From NCBI GenBank assembly GCA_034521835.1, contig JAXHMA010000003.1, positions 372,001-436,000 of the forward strand: a stretch of DNA of 64,000 nucleotides, given 5' to 3'. Both the position numbers and the translations under genes were made by a program. The notes beneath the pieces were generated by a model that did no database searches, was not told the DNA's origin, and worked only from the letters and a program-made list of their open reading frames with translations. The DNA comes from JAMQKA01 sp034521835. Its GTDB lineage: Bacteria; Bacteroidota; Rhodothermia; Balneolales; Balneolaceae. Shown here in pieces: positions 19,625 to 30,894 of the stretch; within the stretch, counting starts at the first letter, position 1; the number at the start of each line of letters is the position of its first letter.

Positions 19625-20738
19625 ATGAACTGGAAATTACTACATAAATACCTACACGGAGATTGCAGCGAAGAAGAAGTTCGGCAGTTGGCCGATTGGC
19701 TGCAACAAGATCCCGCTAATGAAGATTTCTTTACCTCCTTTATTGAAGAATGGAGCAAAGAGGAAAGAGTCGAGTTTAATACAGATGCAAGGGCCGCCTG
19801 GGAGCAGTTTAAAATCAATAATTTAAAGACTGATTCTGTTCCGGAGAGAGCAACCTCTCCATCAAATACCTTTGATCAATCTGAGATCAAAACATATTCC
19901 TTCAATCAAAAAAGAAATAGCCGTGGCATCGTGTTCTGGGGTTATTCTGCAGCCGCTGGCATACTGCTTCTTGTGGCTTTGGTTTTTATGGTAGAGCAGT
20001 TCGAATTGGATACGCTCCGGTAGCTGATAAAAAGCCCTCCTATCAGGAAATCAGTACCGTTCGTGGACAGCGCACGAATTTGAAATTAAATGACGGTACA
20101 AGGGTTATTCTTAATTCTAGCAGTAACCCGAGGATACCCAAAAATTATGGTTTGGAAACCCGCACTCTGTACCTGGAGGGTGAAGCCTTTTTGAGGTAAA
20201 GCACGATGAAGACAATCCTTTTATCGTAGTATCGCACGATACCTATACAAAAGATTTGGGTACAGCATTCAATGTGACGGCCTATGATTCCGGCACCGTA
20301 GAAGTGGCCGTTAAAGAGGGCTTGGTATCAATGGGTAAGGTAGAAAAGGGCAGCCTCCAGAAAGAGGTGGTTGAATTGACTCCCAATAAGCTGGGGGTTC
20401 TCAAAGAGATCGGGGGATTAACCGTTTCCGATATCAGTCATATTGACCAATATGTGGGCTGGGCCGAGGGAAGATTAGTATTTCGAAGCACACCGTTTCC
20501 TGACGTAATTGAACGACTTGAGCGGTGGTTTGATGTCAATTGCCAATTGGATTCTTCTGCAAATAGTGAAATTAGACGGCGTACCCTGACAGCCACCTAT
20601 AATAATATGCCGATGAGTGAAGTATTAAAGGTTTTGTCGATTTCTATGAATGTTTCTTATACGCAACAGGGACGAACAATCATTTTTGATGATGGGAATA
20701 AATCAAAACAGGAACAACAAGTTAACATAAATCAATAA
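19625..20738 (+). pseudogene. FecR family anti-sigma factor, two frameshifts
   Basis: I start at ATG 19625 because AAGGAT precedes it; GTG 19601 is an in-frame alternative. The N-terminal sigma-binding part (LHKYLHGDCSEEEVRQLADW) is followed by one transmembrane helix (WGYSAAAGILLLVALVFMV). The frame shifts near 20020, then again near 20195 within a run of T (EGEAFF expected). The periplasmic FecR domain is otherwise complete: VRGQRTNLKLNDGTRVILNS, DLGTAFNVTAYDSG, VAVKEGLVSMG, GWAEGRLVF. A C-terminal region resembling an STN-like fold ends the protein. FecR spans the inner membrane and passes the signal from the SusC STN domain to the sigma factor. Both breaks are single-base events, and the coding potential on either side is intact. 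Confidence 0.87.
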
Positions 20739-20751
20739 TTGGGGATGATGT

Positions 20752-23700
20752 ATGATGTTAGGAATAAAAATACTGTCTACTACGATACGGAAGTTATTTT
20801 GGCTACCGATACTTATTCTATGTTTATGTCTGAATAATTCATACGCACAAAGCTCTCAGGGACTTTTGGTCGATCTGAACGGCCAGGATTATGTAAAAAT
20901 TGAGGGCAAAAACGATGCTTCACAGAAACTGATGAAGATCATTCACCTAGAGGTAGGTGAAAAGGTATTAAAGGACGTATTGAATGAGATTGCAGACCAG
21001 GCCGGAATGAAGCTGTCATATAGTGAACAGCTTATTCCCATGGATAAACGAGTGTTTATTCAGAAGTCAAGCCTGACGGCAGAGCAGGCACTATGGAATG
21101 TGCTGGAAGGTACCTCGCTTAGATTTGGAGTCTCCTCAAGCGGACAGCTTTTCTTCTTTAAAAAGAAAAATGAACGGGCTCCCCAAAAACTCGAAGTTGT
21201 ATCGGGGATTGTTACAGATGCGAGTTCAGGGGAGACGTTACCGAGTGTGAACGTAGTTGTGAAAGGTACCACGATGGGTACCTCGACCGCCAGTGATGGT
21301 AGTTATGAGATTGATGTCCCCTCACTGCAGGATACGCTGATGTTCTCATTTATCGGGTATGAAGTGCAGGAGGTACCTATTAACGGGCGAACCTCTATTG
21401 ATGTAAGCATGACCAGTGAAGCTATAATGGGTGAGGATATCGTCGTCGTGGGGTATGGTACCCAGCAAAAATCTGATTTAACTGGTTCTGTGGGAACAGT
21501 AGATGAGGAGGCACTTCAGCAACGCTCTCCCACCAATGTTTCACAGGCATTGGCTGGTAGAGTTTCCGGAGTAGATGTTTCATTAAACTCTGGCCAACCT
21601 GGTGGATCACCTCAAATTCGCATACGAGGTAGTAGTTCGGTAAGTAATACGAATGATCCACTGTACGTAGTTGACGGTGTTATGCTGAATGTAGAACGTA
21701 TGCAGAGCGGATCCCACGCTATTAATTCAATTCCTCCGAGCAGTATTGAGTCAATTGAGGTGCTTAAGGATGCCTCTGCCACAGCAATCTATGGCGCAAG
21801 AGGGGCAAACGGAGTTGTTTTGATAACGACCAAGAAAGGAAGTCGTCAAGGGCCCAGGGTTAATTATGACGCGTCCGTTAGTACTGGAAGCGTAGCCAAA
21901 AAAATTGATGTTTTAAATGCGGAAGAATTTCTGAGAGTAGAAGAAATTGCCTACTCCAATGCGGAAAAATATGATCCCGCAGGATGGGCATCAGGCAAGT
22001 ATACCAATCCGGTAGATAAGAGAACCGATCCAAGACTTTTTGATGGAAGCGGAAATCCTCTGTACGACACGGATTGGCAGGATGAAGCTTTCCGACAGAC
22101 CATAACCCACCGGCACAATTTGTCAGTCTCCGGGGGAGATCAAGGAACGACCTACGGACTCTATTTATCCTACGACGATGAACAGGGGGTCATGAAAGAT
22201 TCTTGGTTAGAGCGCTATTCAGGTCGATTTAATATAGATACAGAAATAGCAGGATGGTTGAGTGCTGGTGGTAGCCTTACGTATAGCAATCAATCACAGA
22301 AAGAGCTTCATCCCTGGTCTATGCGAATGTTGTATGAGTCCATTGCGATCGTACCGGTGAAGTACCCGGACGGAACATGGGCGGGTAACGAAGACTATCC
22401 CGGTATGGAAGGTGGTCCCAATCAGCGGAGAGTATCCGAGGAAAGTATCCACCTGCTGAATACGCAAAATATTCTCGCTAACATTCATACCAACATCACG
22501 TTCAGTGATAATTTAGAACTGAGAACGATGCTGGGGACCAATGCGATAACCCAGGAACAGGACCGGTATTCGGGGCGTACAATTCCGTTTCTCTCGCGAA
22601 ACCAAAATGGGATAGCGAGCATATCGCCCTCCAATAATACAAATTGGCAATTTGAGAATATCCTGAACTATAACAACAGTTTCAGCGAAGTTCACTCCGT
22701 CGATGCCATACTTGGTCAGTCTATTCAGACCTCAAATAGTTCCAGCTCAACTGCCGAGGCTTGGGGATTTCTGGATGACTATTTTGAGTACAACAACCTG
22801 AGTATAGCAGACAATCCACGGCCGCCAAACTCCTCAACCAGCGAATATTCGCTCTCCTCCGTATTCAGCAGAATTAACTATACCTATGACAACAAATACC
22901 TGTTTACGGTGACGGGTCGTGTTGATGGATCGTCAAAGTTTGGTTCAAATAACAGATATGCCTTTTTCCCATCTGCTGCACTGGGATGGAGAGTATCCGA
23001 GGAAGAGTTCCTGCGAGGCAGTGATCGTCATATCCAATCTGAAGGTTCGTACGAGTTACGGGATGGACCGGAAACTCGGAAATTTCCAATTACCAGTATG
23101 AGGCTGGTCTCGGAACCTACACCGCAATATTTAATGGAAGCAGAATATTCGGGGTAGGCGTTCAGCGGTTGGCCAACCCAGATCTGAAATGGGAGGTTAA
23201 CAAACAGATTGACCTGGGAATTGAACTGGGTCTTTTTAATGACAGGATCTCGATTGAAGCGGATGTGTACCGGAGAAAGTCGGAAGATATGCTCCTGGAA
23301 CGACCTCTTCCTCGTTCAAGTGGATATGCCACAGTGTTTGAGAACATAGGCAGTATGGAAAACAGGGGTATTGAGCTGGCATTAACGACCTATAATGTCC
23401 AGCGTAGTGACTTTTCCTGGAGCACGGACTTCAATATTTCAATTAATGAAAATGAGGTTCTGAAGCTTCACGGTGGATCCGATATCGAAACCGGTGGTGG
23501 TGTCCACGGTGGCGGCGCGGGAAGTATTATTCGCGAAGGTCTGCCTGTAAATACATTTATGGGGTATATCTCTCTCGGCACCTGGAATACGGACGAAGCG
23601 GCTGAAGCAGCCCAGTATAATCGTCTTCCCGGTGATGTAAAGTATCAGGATGTAAACAACGACGGAGCAATCAACCAGGATGACAGAGTTCCGATAGGTA

Positions 23701-24210
23701 ATGGTGTGCCAGACGGTTATGGAAGCCTTATCAACACCTTTACATATAAGAACTTTGAATTTACCGCTGATATCCAATTCATGTATGGTAATGATATTAT
23801 GTGGGAGGCCGTGCACTCAACCGAGGATCGGGTAGGTATTGCCAATAGTTCTGGGATCTGTGCTTAATGCATGGACGCCAGATAATCAGGACACGCCGGT
23901 TGCACAGTTACGACCAACCCAGGCGGGATACGATACCGATAATGACACCCACAGAATGCAAGACGGTTCATTTATCCGGGGCAGAAATTTCACGCTGTCA
24001 TATAATCTTCCCCAGGAAATTTTGAATCCTATGAGCATACGTAATCTGAGGGTTTATGTAACCGCACAGAATCTGTTTACTATTACGGAATTCCGAGGAT
24101 ATGATCCTGAAATATCCACTTCAGGTGCGCCATTTTCGCGAGGTAGGGCACAGTACTTTGAATACCCCAAATCCAGAACATTCATTCTGGGTGTAAACCT
24201 TGGACTGTAA
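20752..24210 (+). pseudogene. SusC/RagA-type TonB-dependent receptor with STN domain, two frameshifts
   Basis: A signal peptide ends near NNSYAQ. The mature protein begins with an STN signalling domain (about residues 60-130: VLKDVLNEIADQAGMKLSYS). A carboxypeptidase-regulatory-like domain follows (VSGIVTDASSGETLPSVNVV), then the plug with the family signatures DPLYVVDGV and DASATAIYGARGANGVVLIT. The barrel runs to 24210. The frame breaks near 23050-23160 and near 23850, splitting the last third into three pieces. The receptor would pump oligosaccharides across the outer membrane with TonB energy and, through STN, signal to FecR. It lies 13 bases after the FecR gene and 44 before SusD. The length of about 1150 residues is normal for a SusC with STN. 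Confidence 0.9.
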
Positions 24211-24254
24211 GAAATGATGCACCTTCTTAACTATAAAATTTTATTTCCATACCT

Positions 24255-25763
24255 ATGAGAAAGTTAACTTCTTATCTGATACTCGGTAGTTTTATTGCAC
24301 TTGTTGCTTCTGGTTGTGATGAATTCTTGTCACATTCGGATCCAACAAGTTTTACTAAGAACAACTATTACACAAATCCGGGACATGCTGAGGCTGCTGT
24401 CAATGCCATATACGAAGACCTGAGGGCAGTCAGAGGCGGTGGATTCGGTGGAGCCCCCTGGCTTATGACTGAGTTCCAGACCGGTTTGGCAAACACGGAG
24501 CTCGGCCAGGCAACAAACAGCCTTGATATACGGGCCCTGGATAACAGTGCCGATAACGGTTATGGGCAGACCTACTGGAATAGCCATTATCGTGGCATAG
24601 CCAATGCCAATGAGGCCCTGGCAAATATCCCAAATATTGAGCAGCTGGGTGAAGCACAGCAGAACGAATTGTTGGGAGAAGCAAGGTTCTTACGCGCTTA
24701 CTATTACTATAACCTTGTAAGAATCTTTGGGGATGTACCCTTAATTCTCGAACCCGTTGGCTTGGATTCTGATAATTTGGCTCCGGAGAGGACCCCCGTT
24801 GCTGATGTTTACGAGGCGATTGTAAATGATTTAACGTGGGTGGAATCCAATTCTGGATTGGCTTTTAACAACGAAAGCGGTAGGGTAACAATGGGCGCTG
24901 TTAAAACCCTGTTGTCCAGTGTTTACCTGACCATGGCGGGCTATCCCATGCAGGGAGGCGATCAGTATTATCAGCTTGCCAGGGATAAAGCCAAGGAAGT
25001 CATCGACTCTAATGAATATAGCCTGTTCGATACCTATGGAGAACTGAAACAGGAAAGTCTCGAGAATACGGGAGAACACATCTTTATGGTACAATTTGAT
25101 GCAGACATTATTGATCATAACGGTCTGCAGTATGTAACTCTTCCGTACAATCAGGATATCTCCGTGTTTTCCGCTGAAACCGGAGGTATTTTTGCGCAAG
25201 AAGAGTTCGTGGAGTCTTATGAAGATGGAGATAAACGAACCGAGGAAAAACAGTTTTACTATCGTGAGTTTTCCCCGGTCTCCGATCGTAGCACCTCTAT
25301 GAACCTGGGGGGATGGTACCTGTACAAATTCTTTGACCACGAGGCGAACGTTGAGACGGCGGTTTCAGGTATGAACTGGCCACTATTCCGTTACGCCGAG
25401 GTATTGTTCATTTTTGCAGAAGCTGAGAACGAAGTCAATGGGGGACCAACAACGGCCGCCTACGATGCCGTCAATGCTATTCGTGATCGAGCTGAAATTC
25501 CAGACCTTTCCGGACTCTCTCAGGAAGAATTCAGAAAAGAGGTCTTAGAAGAAAAGTTTCATGAACTGAGTTTCGAAAATAAGGCTTGGTTTGATATGGT
25601 TCGATTACGTAAGGCCTATAATCCGGAAACAGGCGAATTTGAAGATTACGTTGGCCACACGTTTGTATATGGCCCAACCCTGTCAGAGAGGGAGTTGCTT
25701 TACCCAATACCAGCTCCTGAACGACGTAACAATGAGAACCTGACTCAAAATCCGGGTTATTAA
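24255..25763 (+). CDS. SusD/RagB-type outer-membrane glycan-binding lipoprotein
   Basis: The intact 502-residue lipoprotein has lipobox VASGCDEF (Cys21). SusD hallmarks are the N-terminal tetratricopeptide-type helices (AEAAVNAIYEDLRAV), LLGEARFLRAYYYYNLVRIFGDVPLI, the C-terminal WPLFRYAEVLFIFAEAENE, AVNAIRDRAEIPDL, FHELSFENKAWFDMVRL, and the terminal NPGY. It forms the lid of the SusC barrel and captures the sugar at the cell surface. A strong hairpin terminator follows at 25810, ending the cassette. The ligand cannot be read from sequence. The sulfatase and SGNH/propeller genes immediately downstream are candidates for the same locus. Confidence 0.95.
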   Translation: MRKLTSYLILGSFIALVASGCDEFLSHSDPTSFTKNNYYTNPGHAEAAVNAIYEDLRAVRGGGFGGAPWLMTEFQTGLANTELGQATNSLDIRALDNSADNGYGQTYWNSHYRGIANANEALANIPNIEQLGEAQQNELLGEARFLRAYYYYNLVRIFGDVPLILEPVGLDSDNLAPERTPVADVYEAIVNDLTWVESNSGLAFNNESGRVTMGAVKTLLSSVYLTMAGYPMQGGDQYYQLARDKAKEVIDSNEYSLFDTYGELKQESLENTGEHIFMVQFDADIIDHNGLQYVTLPYNQDISVFSAETGGIFAQEEFVESYEDGDKRTEEKQFYYREFSPVSDRSTSMNLGGWYLYKFFDHEANVETAVSGMNWPLFRYAEVLFIFAEAENEVNGGPTTAAYDAVNAIRDRAEIPDLSGLSQEEFRKEVLEEKFHELSFENKAWFDMVRLRKAYNPETGEFEDYVGHTFVYGPTLSERELLYPIPAPERRNNENLTQNPGY

Positions 25764-25809
25764 TTGTTAATACGCCTGACTTGATATATAATATGTACGG
25801 TTTAAGTGA

Positions 25810-25850
25810 TGGAGTCTGTCATTTGTAAAGCAGGCTCCATTATTATATTT
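25810..25850 (+). terminator. Rho-independent-type terminator after SusD
   Basis: TGGAGTCTG at 25810-25818 pairs with CAGGCTCCA at 25831-25839, nine base pairs including one U-G wobble, with a 12-base loop. TTATTATATTT follows. It lies 47 bases after the SusD stop and closes the sigma-FecR-SusC-SusD unit. Confidence 0.7.
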
Positions 25851-25890
25851 ACTATAAAAAGGGTTTCAATATATCAGATAGGGATTATTA

Positions 25891-28800
25891 ATGAATTATT
25901 TCTCCTCACGTACAACACTTTTGTGGATTCTTTTATTTTGCATAATCCTATATGTGAATGGATGCTCTGATGCAGAAAAAGTTCAGCTGAAAGAGGGTTC
26001 CCACATTGTCCTGCTGGGCAACAACCTTGGTTCCCGGATGATGAACTTTGGTCATTTTGAAACCGAAATGCACACCCGGTATCCTGACAGTACCCTGTTT
26101 ATCCGTAACATGTCGGATCCCGGCAATACCCCTGTGTTTCGCCCGCATGCGGCCCGCAATTCTCCCTGGGCGTTCCCCGGAGCCGAACAGTTTCTTGAAG
26201 AGCTGCCCTTTATAGCTGACAGTGCCCAGGCGTTCCAGGCGCCAAGCATTGGGCATTTCCCTACTCCCAGATGAGTGGCTAACGGACTTAGAGGCCGATA
26301 TTATCGTTGCCTTCTTCGGCTATAATGAATCATTCGAGGGAAAACAGGGGCTCCAGAACTATAAGGCTCAGCTGAAGGCATTTATTGAGCATACCCGCTC
26401 TCAGCAATACAATGGGGAGAATGCCCCTGAACTTGTATTGGTTTCGCCGATCGCATTTGAGGATTTGTCGGACCGCCACGATCTGCCGGACGGATCCGAG
26501 GAAAATACCCATCTAGAGCTATATACAAAAGCGATGGCTGAGGTAGCTGACAATCACGGGGTACATTTTGTGGATGTATATTCCCCGACCCGGGACTGGT
26601 TCGAAGACAGCGGACAGCCGCTAACAATCGATGGCTCCCAGCCGACTGGCTGAAACCTACAAGCGATTTGCCAGGCTGCTGGCAGACCGGACCTTTGGGC
26701 CGGTTTCAACCAAAAGCCGAGGCCCACCGAGAACTGATTCACCAGATGGTACAGGAGAAGAACTGGACCTGGCATAACGACTACAAAATTCCGAATGGGG
26801 TTCACGCATATGGACGCCGCTACGAGCCCTTTCGGACCGGACAATTATCCGTACGAAATTGAAGAAGATCCGGCAGATGACATGCGATCCGTGATACGGC
26901 GATATGGCGGGCTGCCCAAGGGGAAACGATGGACCTGGACGCTGCCGATGCCACTACCCTGGAACTTCCTGAAGGTGGAAACCAACTACGGTGATGAGGA
27001 TTATGGGCGCGGGGATACCCGATACCTGTATGGAGAGGAGGCCCTCAAAACGTTTGATATGGCATCCGGATATGAAATTGAGCTATTTGCCTCCGAGCGG
27101 GAATTCGACGATCTGGCCAATCCTGTGCAGCTTTCCTTCGACAACCAGGGGCGGCTTTGGGTGGCTGTCATGCCCAGCTATCCCCACTGGAAGCCGGGTG
27201 ACGGCAAGCCTAACGACAAGCTGCTTGATTCTGGAAGATACCGATGGGGACGGGCAAGCCGACACACAGACAACGTTTGCCGACAGCCTGCACCTGCCGG
27301 TGGGATTTGAAATAACCGCTGACGGAGTGTTGGTCTCTCAAGGGACGAATCTGAAACGGTATTTTGATACCGATGGCGACAGTCAGGCTGACAGTGTGGA
27401 GATTGTCCTGAGCGGATTCGATGATCACGACACTCACCACGCCCATAGCGCCTACACGGCCGACCCCTCCGGAGCCGTTTATATGGGGGAAGGGGTGTTC
27501 CTACGAACGAATGTGGAAACTTCTTATGGCCCGGTGCGTGGCACCAACGGTGGATTTTACCGCTATAATCCGCAACGACGCCGGCTGGAACGCACTGCTC
27601 AGCTCTCGATCCCCAATCCCTGGGGTATCGCTTTTGACCGGTGGGGACAAAACTTTTTTGCCGAGACTTCCAGCCCCAATGTGCGCTGGATGATGCCCGG
27701 TAGCATTAAGCCGTTGTACGGTGAATTTTCTCCCAAATCGGAGCAGCTGATCGAGCAGGATCACATGGTACGGCCCACCTCCGGCCTGGAGTTTGTCTCC
27801 AGCCGCCATTTCCCCGAGGAGGTACAGGGCGATATGCTTATCAATAATACCATCGGCTTCCTGGGAACCAAACAGCACCAGATGATCGAAGACGAAACGG
27901 GGTATACCACCCGTCACCGGCAGGATCTGGTGGAATCATCAGATGATAATTTTCGCCCGGTGGATATGGAATTCGCTCCCGATGGGTCGCTATACTTGGT
28001 CGACTGGCATAATGTACTGATCGGTCACATGCAGCATAATGCCCGCGATCCGCTGCGCGACCACAAGCACGGGCGGATCTATCGCATCACCTACCCTTCT
28101 CGTCCGCTGGTGGAGCCGGCTCCGGTCGCCGGTGCTTCCATCGAGCAGTTGCTCGATAATCTCAAGCTGCCCGAATACCGGACGCGTTATCGCACCCGTC
28201 GGGAACTGCGTGGCCGGGACGCCGCTGAGGTCCGTTCACATATTACAGACTGGACGGCCAGCCTAGACCAAGAAGATCCGCAATACGAGCATCACCTGCT
28301 GGAAGCATTATGGGTGACATGGGGACTCAATGACGTGGACGAATCCCTGCTTCGAGAACTGCTTGAAGCCAGTGACCATCGGGTTCGTGCAGCAGCGGTA
28401 CGCGTACTGCGGTACTCTGGGCATCAGATCGAAGATCAACCAGAGCTGCTGATGCAGGCCGCAGGAGATGATCACGGGCGGGTACGGCTGGAAGCGATTG
28501 TGGCCGCCTCCTGGCTGCCGGAGGAGCAAGGGATTGCGGTACTTTGGCTGAAGCGGCAAAACATCCTTTGGATCGGTGGATCGCCCCCACATTCAACGCC
28601 GCCATGGCACATCTCCAGGGAGAATCGTACGTGCCACCGTCCAGAGGAGAGGAGGAACCACAGCTGGAAACAGACCTTGAAGGAGCTAACAGGGAGCTGT
28701 ATGTGCTGGGTAAAGAGATTTTTGAACGGGACGGAAGCTGCGAAACCTGCCACCAGCCCAACGGCCAGGGACTTCCCGCTTCTGGATTTCCGCCCTTGGC

Positions 28801-29102
28801 AGGTACACAGTGGGTACAGGGAGACGAGCAGCGGCTGATCAAGCTGGTGCTGAAAGGCATGCAGGGCCCGATCGAAGTGAATGGGAGAGCAATATCCCGG
28901 GCAGGTACCGATGACCCCGTTTGGAGGAATGCTTAATGATGAGGAGGTTGCTGCTGTGCTTACCTACGTCAGGAATGCATTTGGTAACGAGGCCTCTCCC
29001 ATATCTCCTGAAAAGGTTAAAGAAGTGCGGGCTTCCGTTCAGGATAAATCCGGCTTTTATAGCCCGGAGGAGCTGTTGAACGAGCATCCTCTTGAGGAGT
29101 GA
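25891..29102 (+). pseudogene. SGNH hydrolase-propeller-HEAT-cytochrome c fusion protein, at least six frameshifts
   Basis: One gene is read across all three frames. It starts with a signal sequence (lipobox-like VNGCSD). An SGNH/GDSL-like domain follows: IVLLGNNLGSRM at the place of block I, ADIIVAFFGYNESF for the block III Asn, and LVLVSPIAFED. A linker with KNWTWHNDYKIPNGVHAYGR leads to a six-bladed PVC-type propeller (FDMASGYEIELFASER, DPSGAVYMGEG, VRPTSGLEF, LVDWHNVLIGHMQHN). HEAT-like repeats (ASDHRVRAAAVRVLR) follow, and a cytochrome c domain with CETCH at 28739-28753. Breaks lie near 26230, 26640, 26700, 26830, 27230, 28540 and 28880. The classic catalytic Ser of block I is not seen (GNN in place of GDS), so the SGNH part may bind rather than hydrolyse. 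This architecture is known in PVC-type haem proteins. Confidence 0.75.
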
Positions 29103-29208
29103 TATCGCGTTAATTTATAATTTAAATGTAATGAAGCTGATCATATGCGTGGCTTTATTACATGAAATGACCTGATAAATTCATGGTTTTTAATGGGGCG
29201 GACAAGAT

Positions 29209-30708
29209 ATGTTGAGATCATTGGCCATTAACATAGCAATGGCGCTGTGCCTGCTGCTCTCAGTACAAATTGGGAAGGCACAGCAGCCCAATATTGTATT
29301 CATATTTGCGGATGACCTCAGCTATCACGACGTCGGGGCCTATGGAAACAGTGAGGTCCGAACTCCTCATATTGATGCACTGGCGGAAGAGGGCCTCAGG
29401 TTCACCCGGGCTTACAACATGGGATCATGGTCTCCGGCTGTATGCATGCCCAGCCGCACGATGCTCAACACCGGGCGATATCTCTGGAACGCCGAACAAG
29501 CGCATAGCGAAGATTACCGGCAGATTCGCCAGTCAGGTGATTTTTGGAGTCAAAAGCTGAAAGAGGCTGGCTATGAGACCTATTTTACGGGGAAATGGCA
29601 CGTCCCGGGTCTTGATCCCGGGGATCTGTTTGACCATGTGGTTCATGTTCGTCCGGGAATGCCGGAGCAGACCGAGGCGGGCTATGACCGTCCGCATGAA
29701 GGGGAAGAAGATCCCTGGAGTCCTTATGACACAACGTTCGGTGGATTCTGGGAGGGAGGCACGCACTGGTCGGAGGTACTGGCTAATGATGCCATTAATT
29801 TTATCAACGACGCCTCAGGGCGCAACAAACCGTTCTTCATGTATCTGGCCTTTAACGCTCCGCATGATCCCCGGCAGTCGCCGAAAAAATTCGTTGAATC
29901 CTACGACCCGGATGAATTGGAAATCCCTGAAAACTATCTTCCGGAATACCCGTTTAAAAATCCGATTGGAGCTGGACGCGTTAATGAACGGAATCGCCCG
30001 CATTCTCCTGATACCCCAAAAGGAGTGATCGAATCGAGTCAGTATTTGCGGGATGAACGGCTTGCTCCCTTTCCGCGTACCAAATATGCGGTACAAAAAC
30101 ACCGGCAGGAGTATTATGCGATTATTTCACATATGGATGAACAGATCGGACGTATTCTGGATCAACTAAAGGAGAAAGGGAAGTTGGAAGATACGATTTT
30201 CGTGTTTACCTCCGACCACGGCCTTGCGGTTGGCCAGCATGGATTCATGGGGAAGCAGAATATGTATGAGCATTCCCTGAAAGTTCCATTTGTTATGGCA
30301 GGACCGGGTATTCCTGGGGGAGAGGTATCCAATGCATCTATTTACGTGCAGGATGCCGTTCCCACGACGATTAAGCTGGCCGGTGGAGAGGTGCCGGACT
30401 CCTATCAGTTTCGATCTCTGTTACCAGTTATTCGTGGTGAGGAAACGGAACTTCATCCGGGGATTTACGGGGCGTACCTGGACAAACAGCGGTCCGTCAT
30501 TGAATGGCCTCATAAACTTATTCTGTATCCCGACCTTCAAAAGGTCCGACTCTATAATTTGGAAGAGGATCCATATGAAACAGAGGATTTGGCTAAGCAG
30601 GAAGATTCAAAGCCAATTATTAAACGGCTCATGAAACTGCTTTCACAACTGCAAGGGGAGACAGGGGATACCCTTGTTCTTTCCAGATTTTATCCTGAGT
30701 GGTTCTGA
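29209..30708 (+). CDS. Type I sulfatase, secreted
   Basis: The intact 499-residue enzyme has a signal peptide ending near GKAQQ. Metal ligands appear in IVFIFADDLSYHDVG (Asp35, Asp36). The formylglycine signature C-x-P-S-R is CMPSR at residues 79-83, preceded by YNMGSWSPA and followed by TMLNTGRY. Further conserved sites are TGKWHVPG (Lys, His) and FVFTSDHGLAVGQHG (Asp, His). It requires activation of Cys79 by a formylglycine-generating enzyme, which is not encoded in this window. It would remove sulfate esters from a glycan in the periplasm. It stands alone between the SGNH/propeller fusion and two terminator hairpins. The family assignment is firm; the substrate, possibly a sulfated rhamnose- or fucose-containing polymer, is inference. 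Confidence 0.95.
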   Translation: MLRSLAINIAMALCLLLSVQIGKAQQPNIVFIFADDLSYHDVGAYGNSEVRTPHIDALAEEGLRFTRAYNMGSWSPAVCMPSRTMLNTGRYLWNAEQAHSEDYRQIRQSGDFWSQKLKEAGYETYFTGKWHVPGLDPGDLFDHVVHVRPGMPEQTEAGYDRPHEGEEDPWSPYDTTFGGFWEGGTHWSEVLANDAINFINDASGRNKPFFMYLAFNAPHDPRQSPKKFVESYDPDELEIPENYLPEYPFKNPIGAGRVNERNRPHSPDTPKGVIESSQYLRDERLAPFPRTKYAVQKHRQEYYAIISHMDEQIGRILDQLKEKGKLEDTIFVFTSDHGLAVGQHGFMGKQNMYEHSLKVPFVMAGPGIPGGEVSNASIYVQDAVPTTIKLAGGEVPDSYQFRSLLPVIRGEETELHPGIYGAYLDKQRSVIEWPHKLILYPDLQKVRLYNLEEDPYETEDLAKQEDSKPIIKRLMKLLSQLQGETGDTLVLSRFYPEWF

Positions 30709-30720
30709 TTTTGTAAAAAT

Positions 30721-30742
30721 TGAACCGACCTTTTTTGGTTCA
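30721..30742 (+). terminator. Hairpin after the sulfatase gene
   Basis: TGAACC at 30721-30726 pairs with GGTTCA at 30737-30742. The loop carries a T-run (CTTTTTT). It lies 12 bases after the sulfatase stop. Confidence 0.5.
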
Positions 30743-30747
30743 GGGAT

Positions 30748-30776
30748 AGCTCCCGAGTATATTTTGGAGCTTTAAT
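30748..30776 (+). terminator. Second hairpin after the sulfatase gene
   Basis: AGCTCC at 30748-30753 pairs with GGAGCT at 30766-30771 and is followed by TTAATT. With the hairpin just upstream it forms a tandem stop signal before the next operon. Confidence 0.45.
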
Positions 30777-30894
30777 TAGCAGTTCATGATACATAATGCG
30801 CTAAAATACAGATATCGGGAAATAAACCTTTTTACGAAGAGATCATTAATGAAATTGAGAAAAACCATTTTTAATTCAACCAAACTTTAAAATT

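Noticed and set aside
24831..25340. A 169-codon minus-strand open frame
   Set aside because: It is antisense to an intact, well-recognised SusD gene and has no family features.
28327..28860. A 177-codon minus-strand open frame
   Set aside because: It mirrors the HEAT/cytochrome part of the + strand haem protein; the CETCH motif and repeats on + are decisive.
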